Assembly: GCF_029265375.1 (NCBI RefSeq)
Contig: NZ_JAJUJJ010000012.1
Location: forward strand, 23,073 to 87,072
Origin: Nesterenkonia sp.
GTDB lineage: Bacteria > Actinomycetota > Actinomycetes > Actinomycetales > Micrococcaceae
Length of the DNA stretch: 64,000 nucleotides
Direction: 5' to 3'
Shown here: one piece after another, positions 45,115 to 55,913 of the stretch
How the letters are laid out: every line of letters starts with the position of its first letter
Numbering within the stretch: position 1 is the stretch's first letter
Made by a program: the position numbers and the translations under genes
The notes under the pieces: model-generated
What the model was told of the DNA's origin: nothing
Seen by the model: only the letters and a program-made list of their open reading frames with translations
Databases searched by the model: none

Positions 45115-45786
45115 CTACCCGCCGACGTCCTCCCTGACGACGGCCTGCCGGAGCTTCCGGTTGAACTCGGTGACATGCTCCCGGGCGAGCTCCTCAGCAA
45201 GGTCCGCCGCGCCGTCTGCTACTGCCTCCAGCAGGGCGCGGTGGCCGGCGATGTGGTCAGCCACCGAGGGGACGCGCTGGATCACTGACCACCACAGGCG
45301 GGTGGCCAGGTTGTCCAGCCGAAAAAGGGTCTCCCGCATATGCGGGTTGCTGATCAGCCGGTAGATCGCCCGGTGGGCGGCGAGGTCATACTCAATCAGG
45401 GTCCGCGCCTCCGGCTGACTGCCCATCAGCTTGTTGATCTCCTCGGCCAGGGTCCGCAGCTCCTCGCGCTGCGACTCATTGGCCTGTTCAGCCGCTTTCC
45501 GCGCACCGGCCGGCTCGAGGATAGCGCGCATCTCTGTGAGATGGTGCAGGTCGCTGAGATCGGCAGCAGCGGCGAAGGTCCCGCGCCGGGAGTAGAAGAC
45601 GACCAGGTGGTCGGTCTCCAGCCGCTTCAACGCTTCGCGCAGAGGTGTGCGGCCGACCTCCAGCTCCTCGGCCAGTGAGCTTTCATGGATCGGCTCTCCG
45701 GGAGCGATGTCCAGCATGACCAGGCGATCCCGCAGGACGGTGTAGCAGTAATCGGCAAGGCTGGAGGCCATCGGCGCAGTCGGCAT
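45115..45786 (-). CDS. GntR-family regulator (FCD subfamily)
   Basis: A regulator of 223 residues. The winged helix occupies about residues 12-78 (VLRDRLVMLDIAPGEPIHES, EELEVGRTPLREALKRLE) and an FCD effector domain follows, with the metal or effector His/Asp residues in DLAAHRAIYRL and HRALLEAVADG. TAGACT lies 8 nt before the ATG, near-leaderless. It lies directly beyond the YkvI-type transporter on the same strand; the TGATATATCA sites at 47061-47074 and 47173-47187 fit a FadR/FCD-type dimer, so it probably controls glyA-sox and the transporter in response to a pathway compound. Confidence 0.9.
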   Translation of the reverse strand: MPTAPMASSLADYCYTVLRDRLVMLDIAPGEPIHESSLAEELEVGRTPLREALKRLETDHLVVFYSRRGTFAAAADLSDLHHLTEMRAILEPAGARKAAEQANESQREELRTLAEEINKLMGSQPEARTLIEYDLAAHRAIYRLISNPHMRETLFRLDNLATRLWWSVIQRVPSVADHIAGHRALLEAVADGAADLAEELAREHVTEFNRKLRQAVVREDVGG

Positions 45787-45857
45787 ACCCCAGAAGTCTA
45801 GCCTCCGCCGGTGAACGCCGCGGTGCGGGGCCGCGGGCATGCGCCCGGGGCCCCGGG

Positions 45858-47009
45858 TCACGTCTGAGCGGCCGGACGGCCTGCGGCCTCGGCCCCGCTG
45901 CGGCGGGCCCACAGTCTCCGCCCGGTGGAGATGAGCATCATCACCAGCAGCAGAACGCCGACATAGCCGTTGATCACATAGACGATGTTGACCATCTGGG
46001 AGAAGGGAAGGATCAGGCCGATCACGATGCCGGCGGCCGCCAGGCCCAGCGTCGAGTACCTGAATCCCGGTGTTCTGTCTTCGAAGAACCGGGAGGAGAC
46101 CGTCCACAGCAGCGGGATCGCCGTCGTGTAGATGCCCACCAGAATCATGACCGAGATGATCGAGGCGAGTGCCGGGCTGATATCCCGGGCCAGCACCAGC
46201 ATCGGGATCTCCGTGCCGGCGACTCGCTCGATATTGGCCAGCAGCCCCAGCCCGACGACGATGCAGGCAAGGGAGAAGGCTGTTCCGCCGAGCAGGCCTC
46301 CGGCCGCTGCTTCCTTCTGGCTTGTGGCAGTCTTTCCCAGTGCTGTGACGAATGCCGCCAGCCACAGCATGCAGAAGCCGACATAGGACAGGCCGGCGGC
46401 GAACCAGTTGGTCGAGGCGCGGGTCAGCTCCAGGGTGGGCAGAAGGTCGTGCACCCCAGCGAGGTTCTCCGGACTCCTGACCAGCCCCACGATGCCCAGC
46501 ACCACTGCGACCACTACGATCACCGGGCCGATCTTGCCGATGACGTCGACCAGGTTCTTCAGGCCGAACCACACAGTGGCACCCACGGCCACGGCGAGTC
46601 CCACGCCCCCCAGGTAGCGGGAGAGCCCATAGTGCTCCTGCACAACTGCTCCTGCCCCGCTGACCATGACGGTGAAGCTCAGGAAGACGAAGAGGATGGA
46701 GAAGGCATCGAAGAAGGCGCCCAGATGCTTCCCGCAGTAGTGGCGAAAGACAAGCGAGGGACGCTCGAACTGGTGCTTCTGGCCGGCGCGGAAGAATTCC
46801 ACGCACACATAGCTCATCAGCGCCAGCACAAGGCCTCCTGTGCCCAGGATGCCCCAGTAGCCGTAGGAGGCGAAGTACTGCAGGATCTCCTGTCCAGTGG
46901 CGAAGCCGGAACCTATCAGGAAGGCGACGATCGCCCCCGCGTAGGTCAGCACCCGCAGCGGCCGGCGTTTTTCCCGGGTGCCCAGCGAGTGGTGAGACCG
47001 TACACTCAT
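45858..47009 (-). CDS. YkvI-family membrane transporter
   Basis: A protein of 383 residues with about ten membrane helices, related to YkvI and the wider APC superfamily: TYAGAIVAFLIGSGFATGQE at the N-terminus is the family hallmark, then VSGAGAVVQEHYGL and VIGKIGPVIVVVAVVLG. The ATG at 47009 is chosen for its GAGGAG site. It is divergent from glyA and shares the operator region with it, so it probably imports a substrate or carries a product of the pathway, for instance sarcosine, glycine or serine (inference). Substrates of this family are not established to my knowledge. Confidence 0.85.
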   Translation of the reverse strand: MSVRSHHSLGTREKRRPLRVLTYAGAIVAFLIGSGFATGQEILQYFASYGYWGILGTGGLVLALMSYVCVEFFRAGQKHQFERPSLVFRHYCGKHLGAFFDAFSILFVFLSFTVMVSGAGAVVQEHYGLSRYLGGVGLAVAVGATVWFGLKNLVDVIGKIGPVIVVVAVVLGIVGLVRSPENLAGVHDLLPTLELTRASTNWFAAGLSYVGFCMLWLAAFVTALGKTATSQKEAAAGGLLGGTAFSLACIVVGLGLLANIERVAGTEIPMLVLARDISPALASIISVMILVGIYTTAIPLLWTVSSRFFEDRTPGFRYSTLGLAAAGIVIGLILPFSQMVNIVYVINGYVGVLLLVMMLISTGRRLWARRSGAEAAGRPAAQT

Positions 47010-47060
47010 GCAGCTCCTCCTCAACAGGGCGAACGCCCCAGACTCCACCTGTGACAGGCG

Positions 47061-47074
47061 ATTGATATATCAAT
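47061..47074. promoter_or_regulatory. GntR-type operator ATTGATATATCAAT
   Basis: A perfect 14-bp palindrome 52 bp upstream of the transporter start. Its core TGATATATCA recurs at 47174-47183 beside glyA. The pair brackets the divergent promoter region, fitting repression of both genes by the adjacent GntR protein. Confidence 0.7.
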
Positions 47075-47172
47075 TGCTCGACAAGACTCTAGAGCTCCGA
47101 CGTGATCTGCGCAACACTCGATTCCGACGATGTCTTGACGGCCACATAGGCGACCCGTAGTCTAGGCGCCAA

Positions 47173-47187
47173 CTGATATATCAATCG
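47173..47187. promoter_or_regulatory. Second GntR-type operator CTGATATATCAATCG
   Basis: The same TGATATATCA core, 26 nt upstream of the glyA ATG. Inverted, it reads CGATTGATATATCAG, matching the flanks of the other copy (CGATTGATATATCAAT). Confidence 0.7.
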
Positions 47188-47212
47188 TTGTTTCAAGCCG
47201 TGGAAGGTCCCC

Positions 47213-48504
<1,292 letters not shown>

Positions 48505-48505
<1 letters not shown>

Positions 48506-49722
48506 TGGCTGAGAAACTGCCCGAGCACCCGGAATTCCTCTGGAACAATCCGGAGCCGAAGAAGAGCTACGACGTCGTCATCGTCGGCGGAGGCGGCCAT
48601 GGCTTAGCGACTGCCTACTTCCTCGCCTCCCGGCACGGGATCACCAATGTCGCGGTCCTGGAGCGCGGATGGCTGGCCGGCGGGAACATGGCCCGCAACA
48701 CCGCCATCATCCGCTCCAACTACCTGTGGGACGAAAGCGCCCACCTGTATGAGCACTCGCTGAAGCTCTGGGAGCAGCTGCCCGAGGAGCTCGAGTATGA
48801 CTTCCTGTTCTCCCAGCGCGGCGTGCTCAACCTGGCCCACACGCTCGGCGATGTCCGCGAGTCGGTCCGCCGGGTGGAGGCCAACCGGCTCAACGGCGTC
48901 GACGCGGAGTGGCTGACGCCGGAACAGGTCAAAGAGGTCTGCCCCATCATCAACACCGGGGACAACATCCGCTACCCCATCATGGGCGCCACCTATCAGC
49001 CGCGTGCCGGGATCGCCAAGCATGACCACGTCGCCTGGGCCCTGGCCCGCAAAGCCCAGGAGCTCGGTGTGGACCTCATCCAGAACTGTGAGGTCACCGG
49101 CTTCCGCACAGAGGGAGACCGGGTCACCGGCGTGGAGACCAGCCGCGGAACCATCCACGCCGGCAAAGTGGCACTGGCCGCCGCCGGGCATTCCTCCGTG
49201 GTCGCCAAACTCGCCGGACTCGATCTGCCCATCCAGTCCCATCCGCTGCAGGCACTGGTCTCCGAACTCTTCGAACCGGTCCACCCCACAGTGGTGATGT
49301 CCAACCATGTCCACGTCTACGTCTCCCAGGCTCATAAGGGCGAACTGGTCATGGGAGCCGGCATCGACCAGTACAACGGCTACGGGCAGCGCGGCGCATT
49401 CCACGTCATCGAGGACCAGATGGCCGCCGCCGTCGAGCTCTTCCCCATCTTCGCCCGGGCGCATGTGCTGCGCACCTGGGGCGGCATCGTAGACACCACC
49501 TTTGACGCCTCGCCGATCATCTCCAAGACCCCGATCGACCAGCTCTACGTCAACTGCGGCTGGGGCACCGGCGGGTTCAAGGGCACCCCGGCCTCCGGGT
49601 ACACCTTCGCCCACACCATCGCCACCGACGAACCGCATCCGCTCAACGCTGCCTTCTCACTGGAGCGCTTCGAGACCGGATTCCTGATCGACGAACACGG
49701 CGCAGCCGCCGTCGCGCACTGA
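48505..49722 (+). CDS. soxB: Sarcosine oxidase beta subunit
   Basis: A flavoprotein of 405 residues: FAD site [20 protein letters not shown], then [19 protein letters not shown], the stretch typical of heterotetrameric SoxB and next to the covalent-FMN histidine, and [16 protein letters not shown] near the C-terminus. It oxidises sarcosine at its FAD and passes electrons to FMN and oxygen. The ATG overlaps the glyA stop by 1 nt. Order B-D-A-G is the standard sox order. Confidence 0.95.
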
Positions 49723-49738
49723 AGGAGGACCCCGTCCC

Positions 49739-50008
49739 ATGATGCTGATCCCCTGCCCGCACTGCGGGCCGCGCAACGAAACCGAGTTCCAGTACGGCGG
49801 CCAGGCGTATGTGGCCTACCCCGAGGACCCCTACGCGCTCACCGACGAGCAGTGGGCCCGCTACCTCTTCTACCGGGAGAACCCCAAGGGCCCATTCGCC
49901 GAGCGGTGGGTGCACTCCGCGGGCTGCCGGAAATGGTTCAACGCGGTGCGTGACACCCGAACCTACGAATTCCTCTCCACCGAAGCCATCCAAGGAGCAG
50001 CCTCATGA
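49739..50008 (+). CDS. soxD: Sarcosine oxidase delta subunit
   Basis: A small zinc-binding subunit of 89 residues. The zinc ligands are visible in [15 protein letters not shown] and [10 protein letters not shown], and the rest ([18 protein letters not shown]) matches SoxD. GAAGGAGGA precedes the ATG; a second ATG 3 nt later is also possible. Its stop overlaps the soxA start (ATGA). Confidence 0.95.
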   Translation: MMLIPCPHCGPRNETEFQYGGQAYVAYPEDPYALTDEQWARYLFYRENPKGPFAERWVHSAGCRKWFNAVRDTRTYEFLSTEAIQGAAS

Positions 50009-52926
50009 GCCCGGCGCCCCGACGCGTCTCACCGAACCTGGCCCCCTACTGCCGGGTGGAGCCGAAGCGAGCGCGCAGCTTCACCCTGGACGGCAGGACC
50101 CTGAACGCCGCTGAGGGCGACACCCTGGCCAGCGCTCTGCTGGCCAACGGGCAGCGCCGCGTCGGCGACTCCATCTACCTGGGCCGTCCCCGGGGCATCT
50201 ACGCCGCCGGGGTCGAGGAGCCCAATGCGCTGGTCACCGTGGATGACACCCGCAATGACCAGCCGGCGGAATCGATGCTGCCGGCCACCACCGTGGACGT
50301 CACCGAGGGCCTGGCCGTCCGGCAGCTCTCCGGTCTGGGCCAGTTGGACCCGCGGGAGGATTCGGCCTACTACGACCACAAACACGTCCACACCGATGTG
50401 CTGGTGGTCGGCGCCGGTCCGGCCGGACTGACCGCAGCCCGGGAGGCCGCCCGCTCCGGTGCGCGGGTGATGCTGCTGGACGAGCAGGCCACCCCCGGCG
50501 GCTCCCTGCTCTCCGACCCCGGAGCCACCGTCGACGGGCAGCCTGCCAGCAGCTGGATCGACGGGGTCCGCGGAGAGCTCAAGGACCTTCCAGAGGCCAG
50601 CTTCCTGCCGCGAACCACCGCCATCGGAAGCTACGACGCCAACTACATCGTCGCCGTCGAGCGGCGCACCGCCCACCTCTCCCAGCCGGCACCGGAGGGC
50701 GTGTCCCGCCAGCGGGTGTGGCATATCCGGGCCCGGCAGGTGGTGCTGGCCACCGGGGCCCACGAGCGCCACCTGATCTTCGCCAACAACGATCGGCCCG
50801 GCATCATGCTGGCCTCCGCCGTGCGGACCTATCTCAACCGGTACTGCGTGCTGGCCGGCGAAAAGGTCGCCGTCTCGACCACCAATGACTCCGTCTACGA
50901 TCTGGTCGAGGAGCTCCTCGACGCCGGGGCGGAGGTAGTCGCCGTCGCCGACTCCCGCCCGGAGCCCACCCCGCGGGCACTCCAGGTCCAGGCCCGGGGC
51001 GTGGAGCTGCTGCCCGGCTCTGTGGTGGTGGACACCGGCGCCGACGACGAGGGCAGCCTGAACTCCGTACAGCTGGCGCAGCTGGAGGCCGACGGCAGTC
51101 TCTCCGCTCAGCCGCGCCGCTTTGAGGCCGACCTGCTGGCAGTCTCCGGGGGCTGGAACCCGGTCATCCACCTGCATACCCAGCGTCAGGGCGCGGTCAC
51201 CTGGGAGGACCAGCTGGCCTCCTACATTCCCTCCGGTCCGGTGAAGGACCAGCACACTGCGGGGGCTGTCAACGGTCAGCTCACCCTGGCTGCGGCGCTG
51301 CGGCAAGGGGCCGAAGCCGGAGCCGCGGCAGCGGCGGGCGCTGGATTCAGCCGCACGGCCGAGGCCCCGCAGGCCGAGGAGCACCAGCCGGCACCGGCCC
51401 GGCCGGTATGGCTGGTGCCGGCTCCGCAGGGCAGCGACCGCCAGGCCTACCGCAACCACTTCGTCGACCTCCAGCGCGACCAGAGCGTCGCCGATGTGAT
51501 GCGTGCGGTAGGGGCGGGCATGGAATCGGTGGAGCACGTGAAGCGCTACACCTCCATCTCCACCGCCCACGACCAGGGCAAGACCTCCAGCGCGGCCCTG
51601 GTGGCCACCCTCGCCCAGCTGCTGGGGCGCGGAAACCCTGCCGAGATCGGCCTGACCGCCTTCCGGCCGCCCTACACCCCGGTGTCCTTCGCCGCCCTGG
51701 CCGGGACCCGCAGGGGTGAGCTGTTCGACCCGGCCCGGATCACCTCGATTCATCCCTGGCATCTGGAGCAGGGGGCCGAATTCGAGGATGTCGGCCAGTG
51801 GAAGCGGCCCTGGTACTACCCGAAGCCCACCAGCACCGGCGAGCTGGAGGACATGGAGAGCGCCGTGCTGCGCGAATGCGCCGCGGTCCGCGACTCCGTC
51901 GGCTTCCAGGACGTCAGCACCCTGGGCAAGATCGAAATACGCGGCAAAGACGCCGGGGAGTTCCTCAACCGGATCTACACCAACGCCTTTAAGAAGCTGG
52001 CTCCGGGCAAGGCCCGCTACGGGGTGATGTGCCACGCCGACGGCATGATCTTCGACGACGGCGTCACCCTGCGGCTGGACGAGGACCGGTACCTGATGAC
52101 CACCACCACCTCCGGTGCGGCCGGAGTGCTGGACTGGCTGGAGGAGTGGCTGCAGACCGAATGGCCCGAGCTGGACGTGTACTGCACCTCCGTCACCGAG
52201 CAGTACTCGACCGTGGCCGTGGTCGGACCGAAGTCCCGGGAGGTGATCGCCAAGATCGCTCCGGATCTGGATGTCTCCGCTGAGGGCTTCGAGTTCATGT
52301 CCTTCCGGGAGACCACGCTGGCCTCCGGGATCCCGGCACGGGTCTGCCGGATCTCCTTCTCCGGAGAACTGGCCTTCGAGGTCAATGTGGCCGCCTGGTA
52401 CGGGCTGAAGGTCTGGGAGGACATCGCCGATGCCGGAGCGGAGTTCAACATCACCCCCTACGGCACAGAAACCATGCACGTGCTGCGTGCCGAGAAGGGG
52501 TTCATCATCGTCGGTCAGGACACCGACGGGACGGTCACCCCGCAGGACGCCGGGATGGAGTGGGCGGTTTCGAAGAAGAAGGACTTCATCGGCAAACGCT
52601 CCTACCTGCGCCCCGACAATCAGCGCACCGACCGCAAGCAGCTGGTCTCGGTGCTGCCGAAGGACAAGACTCTGAAGCTGCCCGAAGGCACTCAGCTGAT
52701 CCTCCCGGAGACCGCCCCGGACCAGCACCCGGTGCCGATGGAAGGATGGGTCACCTCCTCCTACCGGTCCGCAGCCCTGCAGCGCACCTTCGGACTTGCC
52801 CTGATCACCAGCGGACGGCAGCGCATCGGTCAGACCCTGCACGCAGTGGTCGATGACCGGCCCGTCGAAGTGGAGATCGGACCCACTGCCCTCTACGACC
52901 CGGAAGGGAGCCGCCGCGATGGCTGA
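50005..52926 (+). CDS. soxA: Sarcosine oxidase alpha subunit
   Basis: A protein of 973 residues, the standard length. An N-terminal ferredoxin-like domain ([20 protein letters not shown]) precedes the dinucleotide-binding part ([40 protein letters not shown]). The C-terminal 400 residues are GcvT-like and bind THF ([40 protein letters not shown]). The THF site traps the formaldehyde from sarcosine as methylene-THF. It overlaps soxD and soxG. Confidence 0.96.
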   Translation: MSPAPRRVSPNLAPYCRVEPKRARSFTLDGRTLNAAEGDTLASALLANGQRRVGDSIYLGRPRGIYAAGVEEPNALVTVDDTRNDQPAESMLPATTVDVTEGLAVRQLSGLGQLDPREDSAYYDHKHVHTDVLVVGAGPAGLTAAREAARSGARVMLLDEQATPGGSLLSDPGATVDGQPASSWIDGVRGELKDLPEASFLPRTTAIGSYDANYIVAVERRTAHLSQPAPEGVSRQRVWHIRARQVVLATGAHERHLIFANNDRPGIMLASAVRTYLNRYCVLAGEKVAVSTTNDSVYDLVEELLDAGAEVVAVADSRPEPTPRALQVQARGVELLPGSVVVDTGADDEGSLNSVQLAQLEADGSLSAQPRRFEADLLAVSGGWNPVIHLHTQRQGAVTWEDQLASYIPSGPVKDQHTAGAVNGQLTLAAALRQGAEAGAAAAAGAGFSRTAEAPQAEEHQPAPARPVWLVPAPQGSDRQAYRNHFVDLQRDQSVADVMRAVGAGMESVEHVKRYTSISTAHDQGKTSSAALVATLAQLLGRGNPAEIGLTAFRPPYTPVSFAALAGTRRGELFDPARITSIHPWHLEQGAEFEDVGQWKRPWYYPKPTSTGELEDMESAVLRECAAVRDSVGFQDVSTLGKIEIRGKDAGEFLNRIYTNAFKKLAPGKARYGVMCHADGMIFDDGVTLRLDEDRYLMTTTTSGAAGVLDWLEEWLQTEWPELDVYCTSVTEQYSTVAVVGPKSREVIAKIAPDLDVSAEGFEFMSFRETTLASGIPARVCRISFSGELAFEVNVAAWYGLKVWEDIADAGAEFNITPYGTETMHVLRAEKGFIIVGQDTDGTVTPQDAGMEWAVSKKKDFIGKRSYLRPDNQRTDRKQLVSVLPKDKTLKLPEGTQLILPETAPDQHPVPMEGWVTSSYRSAALQRTFGLALITSGRQRIGQTLHAVVDDRPVEVEIGPTALYDPEGSRRDG

Positions 52927-53530
52927 GACCCTGACCCAAGGACCCCCCGATCTGCGGGTGTCCCCGCTGCAGCATCTGCACCGGCAGCTGGCGGCCGCCG
53001 CTGCCCCCGGCCCGCAGGGCTTGGAGATCCGGGAGGTGGCCTTCACCACGCAGCTTGGTCTGCGCGCAGAGCCCGGCTCTCAGGCCCACACGAGGTTCGC
53101 CGAGGTTCTGGAGGGCCTGCCCTCCGCAGTGGGAGAGACCACCGGCACCCCCGACGGCGTGGCCACTCTGTGGCTGGCGCCGGATGAGTTCCTCGTCGTC
53201 GCGTCCGGGCAGGACCACCAGCTGCTGCAGCGGCTGGAGCATGCCTTGGGCGAGGCTGCCGGACAGGTGGTCGACCTCTCGGCCAACCGCACCACAGTGG
53301 AGCTCAGCGGCGGAAGCGCCCGCGACGCGTTGGAGAAGGGGGTCCCCGCCGACCTGCACCCCAGGGAGTTCCCCGTCGGCCGGGCGATCACCACCACCCT
53401 GGGGCCGGTGCCGGTGCTGCTGTGGCGCACCGAGGACAGTACCTTCCGCATCCTGGTGCGGTCCTCCTTCGCAGACTATGCTGCCCGCTGGCTGCTGGAC
53501 GCAGCTGAAGAATACCGGCCTCGGAGGTGA
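52919..53530 (+). CDS. soxG: Sarcosine oxidase gamma subunit
   Basis: A protein of 203 residues. The ATG at 52919 overlaps the soxA stop (52924-52926) and has GGAAGGGAG upstream. The GcvT-like SoxG pattern is seen in [50 protein letters not shown] and [20 protein letters not shown]. It completes the heterotetramer. Confidence 0.93.
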   Translation: MAETLTQGPPDLRVSPLQHLHRQLAAAAAPGPQGLEIREVAFTTQLGLRAEPGSQAHTRFAEVLEGLPSAVGETTGTPDGVATLWLAPDEFLVVASGQDHQLLQRLEHALGEAAGQVVDLSANRTTVELSGGSARDALEKGVPADLHPREFPVGRAITTTLGPVPVLLWRTEDSTFRILVRSSFADYAARWLLDAAEEYRPRR

Positions 53531-53534
53531 TCCG

Positions 53535-54932
53535 ATGGCACTGAGCGCCCTGGATCTCTTCTCAGTCGGCATCGGCCCCTCCTCCTCCCATACGGTGGGG
53601 CCGATGCGAGCCGCGCGGCTCTTCGCCCAGCAGATGGTCGACGCCGACCAGCTGGACCAGATCAGCCGAGTCAAGGCCGAGCTCTTCGGCTCCCTCGGCG
53701 CTACCGGAGTCGGCCACGGCTCTGACAAAGCAGTCATTCTGGGACTGCAGGGCGAGGACCCCGAGAGCCTGGACGTTGAGACTGCAGACGACCGGGTCCA
53801 GCAGTGCTCTGAGCAGGGAGAGCTGCTCTTCGCCGGCAAACAGACCATCAGCTTCTCCCGCTCCCAGGATGTGAAGCTGCACCGGCGAAAGTCTCTGCCG
53901 GCCCATCCCAACGGCATGACCTTCACCGCCTACGACGGCGCCGGAGAGGTGCTCGCTGAGGGCACCTACTACTCGGTGGGCGGCGGATTCGTCGTCGTGG
54001 GGGAGCCCGAGGCCGATGACCCGCTGGTCGACGACACACCGGGGCTGCCCTACCCCTTCTCCACTGCTGAGGAGCTGCTGCAGCACTGCCGCCGCGAAGG
54101 GGCCTCCATTGCGCAGATCATGCTGGCCAATGAGCTGACCTGGCGCAGCGAGGAGGAGGTTCGCCGCGAACTCCTCTACATCTGGCAGGTCATGCGCGAG
54201 TGCGTCGAGAATGGCTGCACCCGGCGGGAGACCATCCTGCCCGGCGGCCTGAAGGTCAAGCGCCGCGCCCCCGCCCTGCGTGATGAGCTCCTGGAGGCTG
54301 AGGCTCAGGCGCGGACCTCCGAGGACGCTCCGGACCCGCTGCACGCCATGGAGTGGGTCAATCTGTTCGCCCTGGCGGTCAATGAGGAGAATGCCTCAGG
54401 CGGTCGGATCGTCACCGCGCCGACCAACGGAGCGGCAGGAATCGTGCCTGCTGTGCTGCACTACTACGACCGGTTCGTGCCGGGAGCGGACGACGACGGC
54501 GTGGTGGACTTTCTGCTCACCTCCGCGGCGGTAGGGATCCTGTTCAAGGTCAACGCCTCGATCTCCGGGGCCGAGATGGGCTGCCAGGGAGAGGTGGGGT
54601 CGGCCTGCTCCATGGCCGCTGCCGGCCTCTGCGCGGTGCTGGGCGGAACACCTGAGCAGGTGGAGAACGCCGCCGAGATCGGGATCGAGCATAATCTCGG
54701 GCTGACCTGCGATCCGGTGGGAGGACTGGTCCAGATCCCCTGCATCGAACGAAACGCGGTGGCCAGCATGAAAGCTGTCAACGCCGCGCGGATGGCGATG
54801 CGCGGCGACGGCACCCATGTGGTCACCCTGGATCAGGCGATCAAGACCATGCGGGACACCGGCAATGACATGAAGACCAAGTACAAGGAAACATCCCGCG
54901 GCGGTCTGGCCGTCAACGTCATCGAGTGCTGA
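53535..54932 (+). CDS. sdaA: L-serine ammonia-lyase (serine dehydratase)
   Basis: A single-chain iron-sulfur serine dehydratase of 465 residues that turns serine into pyruvate and ammonia. The N-terminal beta domain has [20 protein letters not shown]; the alpha domain has [17 protein letters not shown] and the cluster cysteines in [43 protein letters not shown] precedes the ATG, 4 nt after the soxG stop. Its place at the end of glyA-soxBDAG indicates that serine made from sarcosine is burned for carbon and nitrogen. The cluster makes it oxygen sensitive. Confidence 0.95.
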   Translation: MALSALDLFSVGIGPSSSHTVGPMRAARLFAQQMVDADQLDQISRVKAELFGSLGATGVGHGSDKAVILGLQGEDPESLDVETADDRVQQCSEQGELLFAGKQTISFSRSQDVKLHRRKSLPAHPNGMTFTAYDGAGEVLAEGTYYSVGGGFVVVGEPEADDPLVDDTPGLPYPFSTAEELLQHCRREGASIAQIMLANELTWRSEEEVRRELLYIWQVMRECVENGCTRRETILPGGLKVKRRAPALRDELLEAEAQARTSEDAPDPLHAMEWVNLFALAVNEENASGGRIVTAPTNGAAGIVPAVLHYYDRFVPGADDDGVVDFLLTSAAVGILFKVNASISGAEMGCQGEVGSACSMAAAGLCAVLGGTPEQVENAAEIGIEHNLGLTCDPVGGLVQIPCIERNAVASMKAVNAARMAMRGDGTHVVTLDQAIKTMRDTGNDMKTKYKETSRGGLAVNVIEC

Positions 54933-54957
54933 GCTGAGCGCTGCCGCAGGCTCAGCT
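54932..54957. terminator. Hairpin after sdaA
   Basis: AGCTGAGC (54932-54939) and GCTCAGCT (54950-54957) form a perfect 8-bp stem between the convergent sdaA and purU genes. It lacks a T tract. Confidence 0.5.
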
Positions 54958-54985
54958 GCTCAGCCCAGCACACCGGTTCAGCCGC

Positions 54986-55903
54986 TCAGCGCAGCACGAC
55001 CGTCTTGTTGCCGTGGAGCACGACTCGGCCCTCGGCGTGCCAGCGCACGGCCTGGGACAGCGCTTTGGCCTCCGTGTCGCGGCCAGCGGCAATCAGGTCC
55101 TCCGGGCCGTAGGTGTGGTCGACGTCGATCACCTGCTGGGCGATGATGGGGCCTTCGTCCAGCTCGCTGTTGACGTAGTGGGCGGTTGCTCCCACAGTCT
55201 TGACTCCCCGCTCAAATGCCTGGTGATAGGGCTGGGCCCCTTTGAAGCTGGGCAGGAATGAGTGGTGGATATTGATGATCCTGCCGGCCATCTGATCAGC
55301 CAGCGAGTCGCTGAGGACCTGCATATACCGAGCCAGCACCACCAGCTCGACGTCCAGTCGATCCACCAGGTCCAGCAGCTCGGCCTCCGCCTGCGGTTTG
55401 GTCTCCTTGGTGATGGGGATGTGGAAGAAGGGGATGCTGTGCCACTCCACCAGCCGCTGGTGGTCCAGATGGTTTGAGGCCACAGCGACGATCTCAATGG
55501 GCAGATCGCCCTTGCGGGTGCGGAAGAGCAGATCGTTGAGGCAGTGCTCGGTCTTCGAGACCATGATCAGCACCCGCAGCCGCTCCACCGGCGATTTCAG
55601 ACTCCAACGCATGGAGAAGCTCTCGGCCACCGGGACCAGGGCTTCGCGCACCTGAGGCAGGGCGGAGTACTCCTGGCGGCCCGGCTCAGCGTGGACCCGC
55701 ATGAAGAACCGCTCCGAGCGGGTGTCGTTGAACTGGTCGAGCTCCATGATGTTGAACCCGTGCTCCACCAGCACCCCGCTGACCGCATGGACGATACCCA
55801 GCGTGGAGGGACAGTCGAGAGTCAGGATGAGGCCCTCGGCGGTCCCCCGGCGGGGCTGCGCGGAGGTGCGCACAGTGGTCTGAGTCTGCGTCGCTGTTGT
55901 CAT
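54986..55903 (-). CDS. purU: Formyltetrahydrofolate deformylase
   Basis: A protein of 305 residues. An N-terminal ACT domain (LILTLDCPSTLGIVHAVSGV) precedes the formyltransferase-like catalytic domain (VLIMVSKTEHCLNDLLFRTR; NIHHSFLPSFKGAQPYHQAF with the catalytic His; GATAHYVNSELDEGPIIAQQ). It frees THF and formate from 10-formyl-THF. It lies 10 nt after the Rieske oxygenase gene on the same strand. Flux from sarcosine loads THF with C1 units, so PurU would keep free THF available for SoxA. Confidence 0.94.
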   Translation of the reverse strand: MTTATQTQTTVRTSAQPRRGTAEGLILTLDCPSTLGIVHAVSGVLVEHGFNIMELDQFNDTRSERFFMRVHAEPGRQEYSALPQVREALVPVAESFSMRWSLKSPVERLRVLIMVSKTEHCLNDLLFRTRKGDLPIEIVAVASNHLDHQRLVEWHSIPFFHIPITKETKPQAEAELLDLVDRLDVELVVLARYMQVLSDSLADQMAGRIINIHHSFLPSFKGAQPYHQAFERGVKTVGATAHYVNSELDEGPIIAQQVIDVDHTYGPEDLIAAGRDTEAKALSQAVRWHAEGRVVLHGNKTVVLR

Positions 55904-55913
55904 AGATGCCCCC

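Noticed and set aside
50029..53049. Very long open frame antisense to soxA and soxG (about 1000 codons)
   Set aside because: It mirrors the codon pattern of soxA in high-G+C DNA; its translation has no family motifs, while soxA on the other strand is complete and fits tightly between soxD and soxG.
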